20,335 nucleotides of DNA from Deinococcus sp. (GCF_025362455.1 NZ_JANYGJ010000080.1:1-20335), one strand, 5' to 3'; positions 1 to 8,211 are shown, counted from the first letter of the stretch. The notes: generated by a model from the letters alone, not told the origin. Numbers and translations: made by a program.

Positions 1-29
1 GCCATCAGGCCCAGCTTTCCAAAGTTCAT
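1..29 (-). CDS. Start of a truncated minus-strand gene
   Basis: On the minus strand a perfect Shine-Dalgarno GGAGG is followed 7 nt later by an ATG at 29-27. The open frame reads MNFGKLGLM and then leaves the window. A second in-frame ATG at 35-33 lies only 1 nt from the GGAGG, so it is the less likely start. Nine residues are too few to name a family. The call rests only on the ribosome binding site and spacing. Confidence 0.5.
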
Positions 30-381
30 AAACATGCCTCCCGGATCGGTGAGCCAAGATGGGGCGAGGGAGTTGGTCGCTCCGCTATGGATGGTACATC
101 CCATTCGTCCCACACGCACTTTCTTTCACCGCGTTCTCCACATCGTGGCCGGTTACGTAGGGCGCCCGTGCTCCGCAACTGCCCATAACTGACTGTGCTG
201 GAAGGTAGTGGTTTACTTGAGCAGAAAAGCACCACTGGGCGCACGTTCCTGACCCGTCTACCTCTGGGAGAGGGAGGGAGCCGCGCAGCGGCGGAAGGGT
301 GAGGGGAGTGAGCGCATCGAATGCCTTCCATCCCTTCCCGCAAGCCACGCGCCGTGCGTCAGTCTCCTCAACCCATTCCCT
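30..381. other. Intergenic region, no convincing gene
   Basis: Between the edge gene and the 3' end of trpS no open frame has convincing coding character. The visible structure is a pair of short hairpins at 261-292 (listed separately) and a weak inverted pair AGTGGT (207-212)/ACCACT (230-235). No tRNA or riboswitch that I recognise is present. The region must hold the promoter of the edge gene and the end of the trpS transcript, but neither is clear. Confidence 0.5.
261..292. repeat. Double-hairpin intergenic repeat-like element
   Basis: Two small perfect hairpins lie side by side: CCTCT-GGG-AGAGG (261-273) and GCCGC-GCA-GCGGC (280-292). A G-rich purine tract follows. The form resembles dispersed palindromic intergenic elements of GC-rich genomes. 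It could also stabilise or end the trpS transcript, which reads into it on the minus strand. Only one copy is in the window, so repeat status is inference. Confidence 0.35.
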
Positions 382-1380
382 TCACCGCCCCAGGAACCCC
401 ATCCTCTCGCGGACTTCGCCCATCGTGGTCTCGGCGATGGCGCGGGCCTGTTTGGCGCCGTCTTGCAGCGCGTCGTAGACCTGATCGGGTTCCTGCTTCA
501 GCTCGACGGCGCGGGCCTGAATCGGCGCCAGCGTGCGCTCGATGCCGGGCAGCAGCGCCTTCTTACAGTCGATACAGCCGATTCCTGCCGTGCGGCACTC
601 GGTATTCACCATCTGGATGGTGTCTAAATCCGAGAACAGCTTGTGGTAATCGAACACCAGGCAGATGTCGGGGTTGCCGGGGTCGCTGCGGCGAACGCGG
701 GCCGGGTCGGTGGGCGCGGGCCGCAGCTTGGCCCAGATGCTTTCCATGCCCTCTAGCACGCCGATGGTGCTGTTCGACCCCTTGCTTTTGCTCATCTTGC
801 CGTGCCCGTCCACGCCTGGCACGCGCAGGGCTTCTTTGGTCAGCACGGCTTTGGGCTCCGGAAACGTCTCGCCGAAGTTGTGGTTGAAGCGCCGGGCCAC
901 CTCGCGGGCCAGCTCGATGTGCTGCACCTGATCCTCGCCCACCGGCACGGTACCTGCTTTGTACAGCAAAATGTCGGCGGCCTGAAGCACCGGGTACATC
1001 AGCAGCCCGGCAGGAATGCTCTCCAGTTGCCCGGCCTTGTCCTTGTACTGGGTCATGCGCTCCAGTTCGCCCACCGGGGTCTGGAGCGTGAACAGCCATC
1101 CTAATTCGCTGTGCTCGCGCACCTGCGACTGCACGAAAAAGATGACCTTCTGCGGATCCAGCCCGGCGGCCAGGTTCGCCAGCGCCATCTCGAAGGTCAG
1201 GCGTGACAGCGTGGCCTTGTCGTAGGCGTTCGGGTTGGTCGGCGCGTGCAGGTCCACGATGCAATAAATCGCGTCCTTGCCGTACTGCTCGCCCAGCTTG
1301 ACGTAATTGAACATCGCCCCGAACAGGTTGCCGATATGCGGCTCGCCCGTCGGCTGAATTCCGGAAAACACTCGTGACAT
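382..1380 (-). CDS. trpS: Tryptophanyl-tRNA synthetase, probable [4Fe-4S] type
   Basis: A 332-residue class I tryptophanyl-tRNA synthetase that charges tRNA(Trp) in the cytoplasm. The HIGH-type signature PTGEPHIGN is at residues 10-18, the typical VGEDQ stretch at about 147-151 and KMSKS at 195-199. Length is normal for bacterial TrpRS. I chose the ATG at 1380 because the conserved MSRVFSGIQPTGE begins there; the extra in-frame codons upstream are low-complexity spacer. Cys240, Cys262, Cys269 and Cys272 form C-x21-C-x6-C-x2-C, close to the motif that binds a [4Fe-4S] cluster near the anticodon-recognition region of Thermotoga maritima TrpRS. Cluster binding here is inferred. Deinococci can carry a second, NOS-associated TrpRS; I take this copy to be the housekeeping type but cannot prove it. 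Confidence 0.96.
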   Translation of the reverse strand: MSRVFSGIQPTGEPHIGNLFGAMFNYVKLGEQYGKDAIYCIVDLHAPTNPNAYDKATLSRLTFEMALANLAAGLDPQKVIFFVQSQVREHSELGWLFTLQTPVGELERMTQYKDKAGQLESIPAGLLMYPVLQAADILLYKAGTVPVGEDQVQHIELAREVARRFNHNFGETFPEPKAVLTKEALRVPGVDGHGKMSKSKGSNSTIGVLEGMESIWAKLRPAPTDPARVRRSDPGNPDICLVFDYHKLFSDLDTIQMVNTECRTAGIGCIDCKKALLPGIERTLAPIQARAVELKQEPDQVYDALQDGAKQARAIAETTMGEVRERMGFLGR

Positions 1381-1387
1381 GAGGCGA

Positions 1388-1393
1388 AGTCTA
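1388..1393 (-). promoter_or_regulatory. Probable leaderless -10 box of trpS
   Basis: On the minus strand TAGACT ends 7 nt before the trpS ATG and there is no Shine-Dalgarno in between. This is the TANNNT arrangement of leaderless genes in Deinococcus-Thermus, where transcription begins at or beside the start codon. No clear -35 box is visible. Confidence 0.55.
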
Positions 1394-1401
1394 GAGCATG
1401 T

Positions 1402-1426
1402 GGGGAAGTGGGGAGTGGGCAGTGGG
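1402..1426 (+). other. G-quadruplex motif, plus strand
   Basis: Four G-runs (1402-1405, 1410-1413, 1417-1419, 1424-1426) are separated by loops of 4, 3 and 4 nt, which satisfies the G3+N1-7 rule for a three-tetrad quadruplex. The motif lies just upstream of the trpS -10 box, in the spacer between trpS and nspC. Confidence 0.6.
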
Positions 1427-1454
1427 CAAAGATCAAGCCCCACTTCCTACTTCT

Positions 1455-1518
1455 CCCCGCGCACCGCCTCCCGCGCCCCTCCCCACAACCCACTTCCCAC
1501 TCCCCACACCCTGTACCC
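1455..1518 (-). other. G-quadruplex-prone tract, minus strand
   Basis: The plus strand is C-rich, with at least eight runs of three or four C and short gaps between many of them, so the minus strand can form quadruplexes. The stretch around 1487-1505 is also an imperfect inverted copy of the G-rich tract at 1400-1426. The tract runs up to the nspC -10 box. Confidence 0.5.
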
Positions 1519-1519
1519 T
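1514..1519 (+). promoter_or_regulatory. Probable leaderless -10 box of nspC
   Basis: TACCCT is followed by 6 nt and then the nspC ATG, with no Shine-Dalgarno between them. proA has the identical hexamer at the identical distance. No convincing -35 box is visible. Confidence 0.55.
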
Positions 1520-1525
1520 TACTCC

Positions 1526-2737
1526 ATGACCATCCTGCTTCCCCAGGCCCTGCGCTACCCCATCGAACTGCCGGAGGTCACGCCCACCGCCGCCGTGCCC
1601 TGGGACACCATTCCCAGCCCCGCCTTCGTGCTCGACGAATCGCGGCTGCGGCGCAATCTGGCGCTGATTTCGCAGGTGCAATCGCACAGCGGCGCCCGGA
1701 TTATCGTGGCCTTCAAGGGCTTCTCGATGTTCAGCACCTTTCCGGTCATGCGTGAGTACGGGATTTCCGGCGCCACCGCCAGCAGCCTGAACGAAGCGCT
1801 GCTGGCCCGTCAGGAGATGCGCGGCGAGGTCCACGTCTACGCCCCGGCCTACAGCGAGGGCGAGTTTCCGCAGATTCTGGAGCTGGCCAACCACCTGAGC
1901 TTCAACTCGTTTTCGCAGTGGGAGCGCTTCAGGCCGCAGGTCATGGCCGCGCGCCAGGCCGGTAAACACGTCCAGATCGGCATTCGTATCAACCCCGAAT
2001 ACGCCGAGGTCGAAACCGATCTGTACAACCCGGCAGGTCCGCATAGCCGCCTGGGCGTGACCCGCGCCAACTTCCGGCCTGACCTCCTAGACGGCGTAGA
2101 CGGCCTGCATTTCCATACGCTGTGCGAGAGCGACGCGGGTGCCCTGGAACGCACACTGGAAGTTGTCGAGCGTAATTTTGGCGACTACCTGCCTCAGATG
2201 AAATGGGTCAACATGGGAGGCGGCCACCTGATGACCCGCCAGGGCTATGACACCGACCGGCTGATCGAGCTAGTCATAGCGTTCCGGGCAAGGTGGAATC
2301 TGGACGTGATTCTGGAGCCCGGCTCGGCCTTCGGCTGGCAGACCGGCTGGCTGGTCAGTACCGTGCTGGACGTAGTGGAGAACGGTAAGCGGACCGCACT
2401 TTTAGACGTGTCGGTCAGCGCCCATATGCCCGACGTGCTGGAAATGCCTTACCGTCCAGGCGTGCTGGGGGCGGGTCTGCCGGGTGAGCTGGGCCACGAT
2501 TACCTGCTCGGCGGCACGACCTGCCTGGCCGGGGACGTGATCGACGAGTACGCCTTCGACCACGCCTTGCAGGTCGGTGAGCGGGTCATCTTCGACGACA
2601 TGATCCACTACACCATGGTCAAGACCAGTTTCTTCAACGGCGTCAAGCATCCCGATATCGGCATCTGGCACGCGGACGGAACCTACGAGCTGGTGCGCGA
2701 GTTCGGCTACGACCAGTTCCGGGCCAAATTGAGCTAA
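1526..2737 (+). CDS. nspC: Carboxynorspermidine/carboxyspermidine decarboxylase
   Basis: A 403-residue PLP-dependent decarboxylase of the alanine-racemase fold (fold type III). It removes CO2 from carboxynorspermidine or carboxyspermidine to give norspermidine or spermidine in the alternative bacterial polyamine pathway. The PLP lysine is K64 in VAFKGF; the PLP-phosphate loop GGGHLMTR is at 231-238; LEPGSAFGW at 263-271 and GGTTCLAGD (active-site Cys333) at 329-337 are family hallmarks. The long upstream in-frame extension is low-complexity spacer, so the ATG at 1526 is preferred, with its leaderless box just upstream. It is divergent from trpS. The partner dehydrogenase (carboxynorspermidine synthase) is not in the window. 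The motifs do not settle whether the substrate is the norspermidine or the spermidine precursor. Confidence 0.93.
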   Translation: MTILLPQALRYPIELPEVTPTAAVPWDTIPSPAFVLDESRLRRNLALISQVQSHSGARIIVAFKGFSMFSTFPVMREYGISGATASSLNEALLARQEMRGEVHVYAPAYSEGEFPQILELANHLSFNSFSQWERFRPQVMAARQAGKHVQIGIRINPEYAEVETDLYNPAGPHSRLGVTRANFRPDLLDGVDGLHFHTLCESDAGALERTLEVVERNFGDYLPQMKWVNMGGGHLMTRQGYDTDRLIELVIAFRARWNLDVILEPGSAFGWQTGWLVSTVLDVVENGKRTALLDVSVSAHMPDVLEMPYRPGVLGAGLPGELGHDYLLGGTTCLAGDVIDEYAFDHALQVGERVIFDDMIHYTMVKTSFFNGVKHPDIGIWHADGTYELVREFGYDQFRAKLS

Positions 2738-2765
2738 AACATCCGGCCCCCGCGCCGACCACTTC

Positions 2766-2771
2766 TATACT
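2766..2771 (+). promoter_or_regulatory. Candidate -10 box TATACT
   Basis: TATACT lies 125 bp before the next plus-strand gene, in the spacer after nspC. There is no matching -35 box. Shortly after it comes GAGGGTC and an ATG (2784) opening a seven-codon frame MCTWLII, a possible leader peptide. Evidence is thin. Confidence 0.3.
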
Positions 2772-2895
2772 CACTTGAGGGTCATGTGTACCTGGCTCAT
2801 CATTTAGGCTGACGATAACTGCCATCTGCCCAGGCTAGCTTCGGGCCAGAGCGGGTGCAGTCCAGGTGTCGGTGCAGCTCAGGGGGTGAAGGTCG

Positions 2896-3297
2896 GTGCG
2901 ACTGCTGCGGGGGGCTCACAACTTTGAATACCGTGACAGTGCCGGTATTGACCAGTTCGCGCAGGCCGACATCTGGGAGACGGTCAGCGGCGATCAGGCC
3001 GTGCTGGTGCTGCGCGGCCTGAACGTGCGCGGCGCGGCGAAGTCGGGCGGTGAGGGTCAGGTGCTGCTCGACCAGGCCCGGCAGGCGCACGGTTACCTGG
3101 CCCATTCCTGGTTGCCCTTCGTGGCGCCGCATGCCCGGCTCAGCGTGCTGGTGCTCAGGCCCCGGCAGTCGGTCAGCGCCGACGAAGCTGATGCGGGCCA
3201 GGCCGAATTGAGTCAGGCCGACCTGAGTTGGGCCGGGTCCATCGCCACTTTGGGTGCCGAACTGGCACAGGGGAAGACCCACGCCTTGGTCTTGTAG
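2896..3297 (+). CDS. Hypothetical protein, 133 residues
   Basis: I do not recognise a family. The frame starts at GTG 2896, has an in-frame stop just upstream (2887) and a purine-rich AGGGGG-GAAGG region before it that could serve as ribosome binding site. Codon use is like the neighbours, with high G/C at third positions, and a good hairpin terminator follows the stop, which supports a real gene. The protein has no signal peptide, membrane segment or cysteine. The first 60 residues look like a small mixed alpha/beta domain (VLVLRGLNV strand) and the C-terminal part is rich in Ala, Glu, Asp and Gln. A longer overlapping frame on the other strand has poor protein character and was not chosen. 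Confidence 0.55.
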   Translation: MRLLRGAHNFEYRDSAGIDQFAQADIWETVSGDQAVLVLRGLNVRGAAKSGGEGQVLLDQARQAHGYLAHSWLPFVAPHARLSVLVLRPRQSVSADEADAGQAELSQADLSWAGSIATLGAELAQGKTHALVL

Positions 3298-3322
3298 TCA
3301 TCATTCCGAAATTCGGTTCAGC

Positions 3323-3348
3323 CGCCCACTTCGGTGAAGAAGTGGGCG
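3323..3348 (+). terminator. Rho-independent-type terminator
   Basis: A perfect 10-bp stem (CGCCCACTTC with GAAGTGGGCG) closes a 6-nt loop, GGTGAA, 25 bp after the stop of the hypothetical gene. It is followed by CTTTGCATT, so the T-tract is short. Confidence 0.7.
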
Positions 3349-3377
3349 CTTTGCATTGCCAGGCATTCCGACGCGTT

Positions 3378-3421
3378 TTTGACACGGCTTTAACACGGCT
3401 TTGACGCCCCTTTGACGCCCG
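3378..3421 (+). repeat. Four tandem 11-bp TTTGAC-type repeats
   Basis: The units TTTGACACGGC, TTTAACACGGC, TTTGACGCCCC and TTTGACGCCCG follow each other without gaps, one per helical turn. Each contains a TTGAC-like -35 core. About 20 bp downstream TTATAC (3438-3443) could be a -10 box, though the spacing from the last TTGACG is long. The array lies upstream of the lipoprotein gene and could be a set of direct-repeat regulator sites. That role is inference. Confidence 0.6.
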
Positions 3422-3532
3422 GTTTTCTACCATCGTCTTATACGGACTCCGCTCCATTCCGAATCATCCGCAAACGCACCGGATGTTCCTCCATACCGCA
3501 GAGCCCGTACTTTCTCCTACTCCCGTTGGTCG

Positions 3533-3562
3533 GATCAAACCGTTTTGCAAAACGATTTGATC
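3533..3562. promoter_or_regulatory. 30-bp near-perfect palindrome before the lipoprotein gene
   Basis: GATCAAA at 3533-3539 mirrors TTTGATC at 3556-3562 around the perfect inner palindrome CGTTTTGCAAAACG (3541-3554). Only one base pair (3540/3555) is unpaired. It ends about 50 bp before the ATG at 3612. It could be a dimeric repressor operator or, if transcribed, a strong hairpin in the leader. No T-tract follows, so it is not an ordinary terminator. Confidence 0.65.
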
Positions 3563-3611
3563 GGAGTCTGTACCAGTTCAGCCGCCCTCTTACCCACCAA
3601 GGAGAATCACC

Positions 3612-4667
3612 ATGAAAAACCGTACTCTGTTTAGCGCCTCGGCCCTCGCCCTGCTCAGCCTGAGCCTCAGCGCTTGTGGCGGCGGCGGCACCACGACTCC
3701 GCCGGTGGTGGTGACCCCCGACATCACGCCGCCCAGCATCGTCTCAGTGTCTCCGGCTGTTGGCGCGATCGGTGTTGCCAAGACCGCCAGCGTCGTCGTC
3801 ACCTTCTCCGAGGCGATGAATCAGTCCAGCGCCCAGGCGGCCTTTCAGTCGGCGGACCTGGGCGCCAACACCATCAGTTGGAACACTGACGGCACGGTCA
3901 TGACCGTCAAGCCCAACGCCGAGCTGGCGTACACCGCCCTCGGCAAGAGCTACTCGTTCAGCGTCAGCAACACCGCCACCGATGTCAAAGGCAACGCGCT
4001 GAGCAACCCGGCCAGCACCAGCAGCTTCAAAACTTTCCGGCAGTTGTCGAGCAGCTTGCCGATCAAGGCCGGGACGGTGGGGGAGATCGACAATGCCCAG
4101 ACGATCAAGCCGATCAACTTCGACATCGAAGTGGGAGACCAGACCGACAACACCTCGCGGCGCGGCTTCGTCGGCTTCGACCTCAGCTCGCTGCCCACCG
4201 ACTTGGTTCCGGCCAACGTGCTCTCGGCCCAGGTACGGATGTTTGTGAACTCGCCGATCAACGGTTCGCCGTTTTCCAAGTTGTTCCCCAGTTGCACCGG
4301 CAAATTCTGCATCTTACAAAACAAGAGCGTCGTCCTCGATCACGTCGCTTACGGCAACACTGTCAGTGGCTCGGTTTACAACATTCCGGCGATTCCCGGC
4401 AGCGACCCCACGGGCCTGACCGACGAAACGCCTTGTGGTGGTGCCATTATCATCTGTTTGTTCAAAGGCACTTCGACTGGCTGGAACCTCGGCAATGTCA
4501 CGCCCTGGGTGCAAGATGACCTGAGCAACCGTGCGGCGCGGGGCAACTTGACAGAAGTGCGCATGAGCTTTCCGCTTGCGACCAACGCGGATGGTAAGGC
4601 CGACAACATCGACATCAGCAACTCAACCAACAAGGCTCAACTGACCGTCACTTACCTGATGCCCTGA
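3612..4667 (+). CDS. Lipoprotein with Big_5 and DNRLRE-like domains
   Basis: A 351-residue surface lipoprotein. The N-terminus has a basic start, a hydrophobic core and the lipobox L19-S-A-C22, so C22 would be lipid-modified after signal peptidase II cleavage; a Gly/Thr/Pro linker follows. Residues about 38-142 match the SbsA-type Ig-like domain (Big_5: PPSIVSVSPAVG, VTFSEAMN, TDVKGNAL). Residues about 150-350 resemble the DNRLRE beta-sandwich (GFVGFDLSSLP, AQVRMFV, LTVTYL). Four cysteines in this part lie in pairs, C228/C233 and C275/C282, and could form disulfides. AGGAG lies 8 nt before the ATG. The gene is monocistronic, between its own leader repeats and a bidirectional terminator. The role is unknown; cell-envelope binding or matrix function is a guess. 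Confidence 0.85.
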   Translation: MKNRTLFSASALALLSLSLSACGGGGTTTPPVVVTPDITPPSIVSVSPAVGAIGVAKTASVVVTFSEAMNQSSAQAAFQSADLGANTISWNTDGTVMTVKPNAELAYTALGKSYSFSVSNTATDVKGNALSNPASTSSFKTFRQLSSSLPIKAGTVGEIDNAQTIKPINFDIEVGDQTDNTSRRGFVGFDLSSLPTDLVPANVLSAQVRMFVNSPINGSPFSKLFPSCTGKFCILQNKSVVLDHVAYGNTVSGSVYNIPAIPGSDPTGLTDETPCGGAIIICLFKGTSTGWNLGNVTPWVQDDLSNRAARGNLTEVRMSFPLATNADGKADNIDISNSTNKAQLTVTYLMP

Positions 4668-4682
4668 GCGCCAACCATAACA

Positions 4683-4711
4683 GCGGCCCCGTCAATCATC
4701 GACGGGGCCGC
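4683..4711. terminator. Bidirectional terminator between convergent genes
   Basis: A perfect 11-bp GC-rich stem (GCGGCCCCGTC with GACGGGGCCGC) closes a 7-nt loop. It lies 15 bp after the lipoprotein stop and 12 bp beyond the stop of the minus-strand beta-glucosidase, so it can serve both. TTCCTGTT follows on the plus strand. Confidence 0.8.
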
Positions 4712-4723
4712 TTCCTGTTCTGC

Positions 4724-6052
<1,329 letters not shown>

Positions 6053-6247
6053 GGAAGCTCCGTAGGGGGCGTGGAGGGACAGAGGCTGGTGGCGCGTGGC
6101 CTGCGGCGTGTGGCCTGTGTGAAGGGCGAAAAGAGACAGGCAGACGCGGGGTTGAAACGGGACGATGCTCTCAATGTCGGCGTGGCGGTGGCTGTCTCAT
6201 CTTTCATCCGTTCCCACCAGCCACAAGCCACCAGCCACCAGCCACCT
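6053..6247. repeat. Low-complexity spacer with inverted GTGGC/GCCAC tracts
   Basis: The spacer between permease and beta-glucosidase genes holds a GTGGC-rich tract (about 6088-6122) and, inverted, repeats of the CCACCAGCCACAAG type (about 6218-6246). Together they could fold into a long imperfect hairpin in the transport-operon transcript. No gene is visible here. Confidence 0.5.
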
Positions 6248-7135
6248 TCACCCCTTGACCGCCCCCGCCGTCAGCCCTTCGATCAGGCGTTTGGAGGCGA
6301 AGGCGAAGATAATCAGCAGCGGAATGACGGTCAGCACCACGCCGCACATCAGGGCGCCCCAGTCGGTGTTGGCGATGCTCTGGAGGGTGCGCAGGGCCAG
6401 CGGGGCGGTGTAGGTCTCAGCGCTGCGAAAAATAATCAGCGGCCCCAGGAAGTTGTTCCACGACTGCACGAAGGTCACCAGGCCGAGGGTCGCCATCGCC
6501 GGGCCGGTCAGCGGCACGATCACTTTGCGGTAGGTCGTGAACTCGCTGGCGCCGTCGATGCGGGCGGCCTCCACCAGCTCCTTGGGAATGGCGCTGCCGA
6601 TGTACTGGCGCATCAGGAAAATCCCGAAGGCGCTCGCCATGCCCGGTATCCACAGCGCACGCGGCGTATCGATCCAGCCGAGGGCCTGCATAATCAGGGC
6701 GTAGGGGACGATATTCAGGCTGCTGGGAATCAGCAGCGTCGTCAGCAGCGACCCGAACAGGAAGTTTTTGCCCTTGAAGTCGTACATGGCAAAAGCAAAT
6801 CCGCCCAGCGAACAGAAAAACAGCGTGGTGCCGGTGGTCAGCACCGACAGGTAGAGGCTGTTCCAGAGGTTGCGCCAGAAGGGAATGCGGCTGAGCAGGC
6901 TGTCGTAGTTGGCGCCCAAATGATCGCCGAACCAGACGGGTGGCGGGATCGAGAAGATTTCCTGGCGCGGGTGGGTGGCGAAAATAAACATGAAGTAAAA
7001 TGGCAGCAGCGTCAGCAGCCCCCCGAAGGCCAGCAGCGCGATGGCGCCGAGGCGGCTCAGGGGCGCCCGCCCGCTGATGCCCGCCGCCGGGCGCGCTGCT
7101 TTGCTCAGCGGCTTGGGAGCCGGTGCGGACGTCAT
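6248..7135 (-). CDS. CUT1 sugar ABC permease, MalG type
   Basis: A 295-residue inner-membrane permease of the carbohydrate uptake-1 ABC family. After a soluble Ala/Pro-rich N-terminus, hydrophobic segments lie near 31-53, 93-117, 126-150, 160-176, 212-232 and 263-283, six in all, as in MalG. The cytoplasmic EAA loop, where the ATPase docks, is EAARIDGASE starting at residue 189. Its ATG overlaps the stop of the upstream permease gene as ATGA, so the two are translationally coupled and presumably made in equal amounts. It would form the heterodimeric channel with the other permease. Substrate inferred from the neighbouring GH1 gene: a beta-linked oligosaccharide. Confidence 0.93.
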   Translation of the reverse strand: MTSAPAPKPLSKAARPAAGISGRAPLSRLGAIALLAFGGLLTLLPFYFMFIFATHPRQEIFSIPPPVWFGDHLGANYDSLLSRIPFWRNLWNSLYLSVLTTGTTLFFCSLGGFAFAMYDFKGKNFLFGSLLTTLLIPSSLNIVPYALIMQALGWIDTPRALWIPGMASAFGIFLMRQYIGSAIPKELVEAARIDGASEFTTYRKVIVPLTGPAMATLGLVTFVQSWNNFLGPLIIFRSAETYTAPLALRTLQSIANTDWGALMCGVVLTVIPLLIIFAFASKRLIEGLTAGAVKG

Positions 7136-8118
7136 CGTCTGCCCTCGTTGCCCGCCAGGCCGGAGCGGCCAAACAGCAGGTTGTTGACGACCGTCAGAAT
7201 GCCGATCACCACAAAGAGCATCCAGGCCATCGCGGCGGCCAGGCCCGCCTCGGTGTAAGAGACGTAAGTGCGCAGCATGTACATGATGGTGGTCAGGCCC
7301 GCGCCGGACGTGCCGCCGGTCCCGTTGGTCAAAATGAACGGCTCCTCGAACAGTTGGAAGCCGCCGATCAGGCTCAGGGTCACGGCCAGGAAGATGGTGG
7401 GGCGCAGCAGCGGCAGCGTGATGTAGCGCAGTTGCTGGCTCTTGGTGGCGCCGTCGATGGCGGCGGCCTCGTAGAGTTCACCCGGAATGGCTTGCAGGCC
7501 CGACAGGTACAGCAGCATGTTCCAGCCCACGTAGCGCCAGACGATCACGGCGGCAATCGACGGCTGCACCAAGCTCTTTTCGCCCAGCCAGTTGACCTTC
7601 TCACCGGGAAACAGCCCGCCGATCAGCGGAAGCTGGTGCAGGGCGCCCAGAATGGCGTTGATGACGCCGTACTGCCAGCTCAGCAGCGTAAAGAAGATCA
7701 CCGAGATGGCCACCACCGAGGTGATGTACGGCAAAAAATACACGGCGGTAATCAGGTGCTGGGCTTTTTTCAGCCCGGTGTGGATGGCGAAGGCCAGCGG
7801 AATGGCGATCAGGTGCTGCGGCAGCCCGCTTTCGACGGCCAAGGCGGCGGTGTTGCGCAGCGACTGCCAGAAAGTCGGGTCGGTCCAGTTGTCGGCGAAA
7901 TTGCGAAAACCGACGAACTTCATCTCGCCCAGGCCGGTGCCGGGGGTCCACTGATGAAAGGCCAGATAGGCGTTGAAGATGATCGGAAACAGCCCGAAGA
8001 TCAGAAACAGGACGAAAAACGGGCTGATGAAGATGTACGGTGCGTACCTGCGCTGGAAGTTGTCCCAGCCGCCTGCTGAAGTGCGCCGGGTCGGCGGTTT
8101 GGTCGGAATGACGGTCAC
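7132..8118 (-). CDS. CUT1 sugar ABC permease, MalF type
   Basis: A 328-residue inner-membrane permease, partner of the MalG-type protein. Hydrophobic segments begin at about 28-50 and recur through the protein; the EAA loop is EAAAIDGATK from residue 217. I chose GTG 8118 as start because AAGGAGG lies exactly 7 nt before it and the protein then begins with a normal short soluble tail (TVIPTKPPTRR). The frame stays open to an ATG at 8250, but that extension is Cys/His-rich, runs through a strong hairpin (8220-8251) and has no ribosome binding site, so it is rejected. The 186-bp gap to the binding-protein gene holds that hairpin and a short repeat set. Confidence 0.92.
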   Translation of the reverse strand: MTVIPTKPPTRRTSAGGWDNFQRRYAPYIFISPFFVLFLIFGLFPIIFNAYLAFHQWTPGTGLGEMKFVGFRNFADNWTDPTFWQSLRNTAALAVESGLPQHLIAIPLAFAIHTGLKKAQHLITAVYFLPYITSVVAISVIFFTLLSWQYGVINAILGALHQLPLIGGLFPGEKVNWLGEKSLVQPSIAAVIVWRYVGWNMLLYLSGLQAIPGELYEAAAIDGATKSQQLRYITLPLLRPTIFLAVTLSLIGGFQLFEEPFILTNGTGGTSGAGLTTIMYMLRTYVSYTEAGLAAAMAWMLFVVIGILTVVNNLLFGRSGLAGNEGRR

Positions 8119-8150
8119 GGATGGGCCTCCTTCGCCTTCTTTGGTAGATA

Positions 8151-8211
8151 CAGTGGTACGTACATACTGACAGTGGCACAGACAGATAGCGCTACATGGA
8201 GACAGTGGTAC
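8151..8211. repeat. Three CAGTGG(T/C)AC repeats
   Basis: CAGTGGTAC occurs at 8151-8159 and 8203-8211, and CAGTGGCAC at 8171-8179. Starts are 20 and 32 bp apart, close to two and three helical turns. They lie in the untranslated gap between binding-protein and permease genes. Function unknown; they may be a regulator site or simply local duplication. Confidence 0.4.

Noticed and set aside
2800..3282. 160-codon minus-strand frame opposite the small hypothetical gene
   Set aside because: Poor protein character, rich in Pro, His and Gln, and the plus-strand frame has a terminator and better codon use. Some doubt remains because neither product is recognised.
3541..3554. Inner palindrome CGTTTTGCAAAACG as a fourth LacI-type operator
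   Set aside because: It shares CGTTTTGC with the sites at 9615-9969 but lacks the AACGTT core and has a GpC centre, so it is probably a different site.
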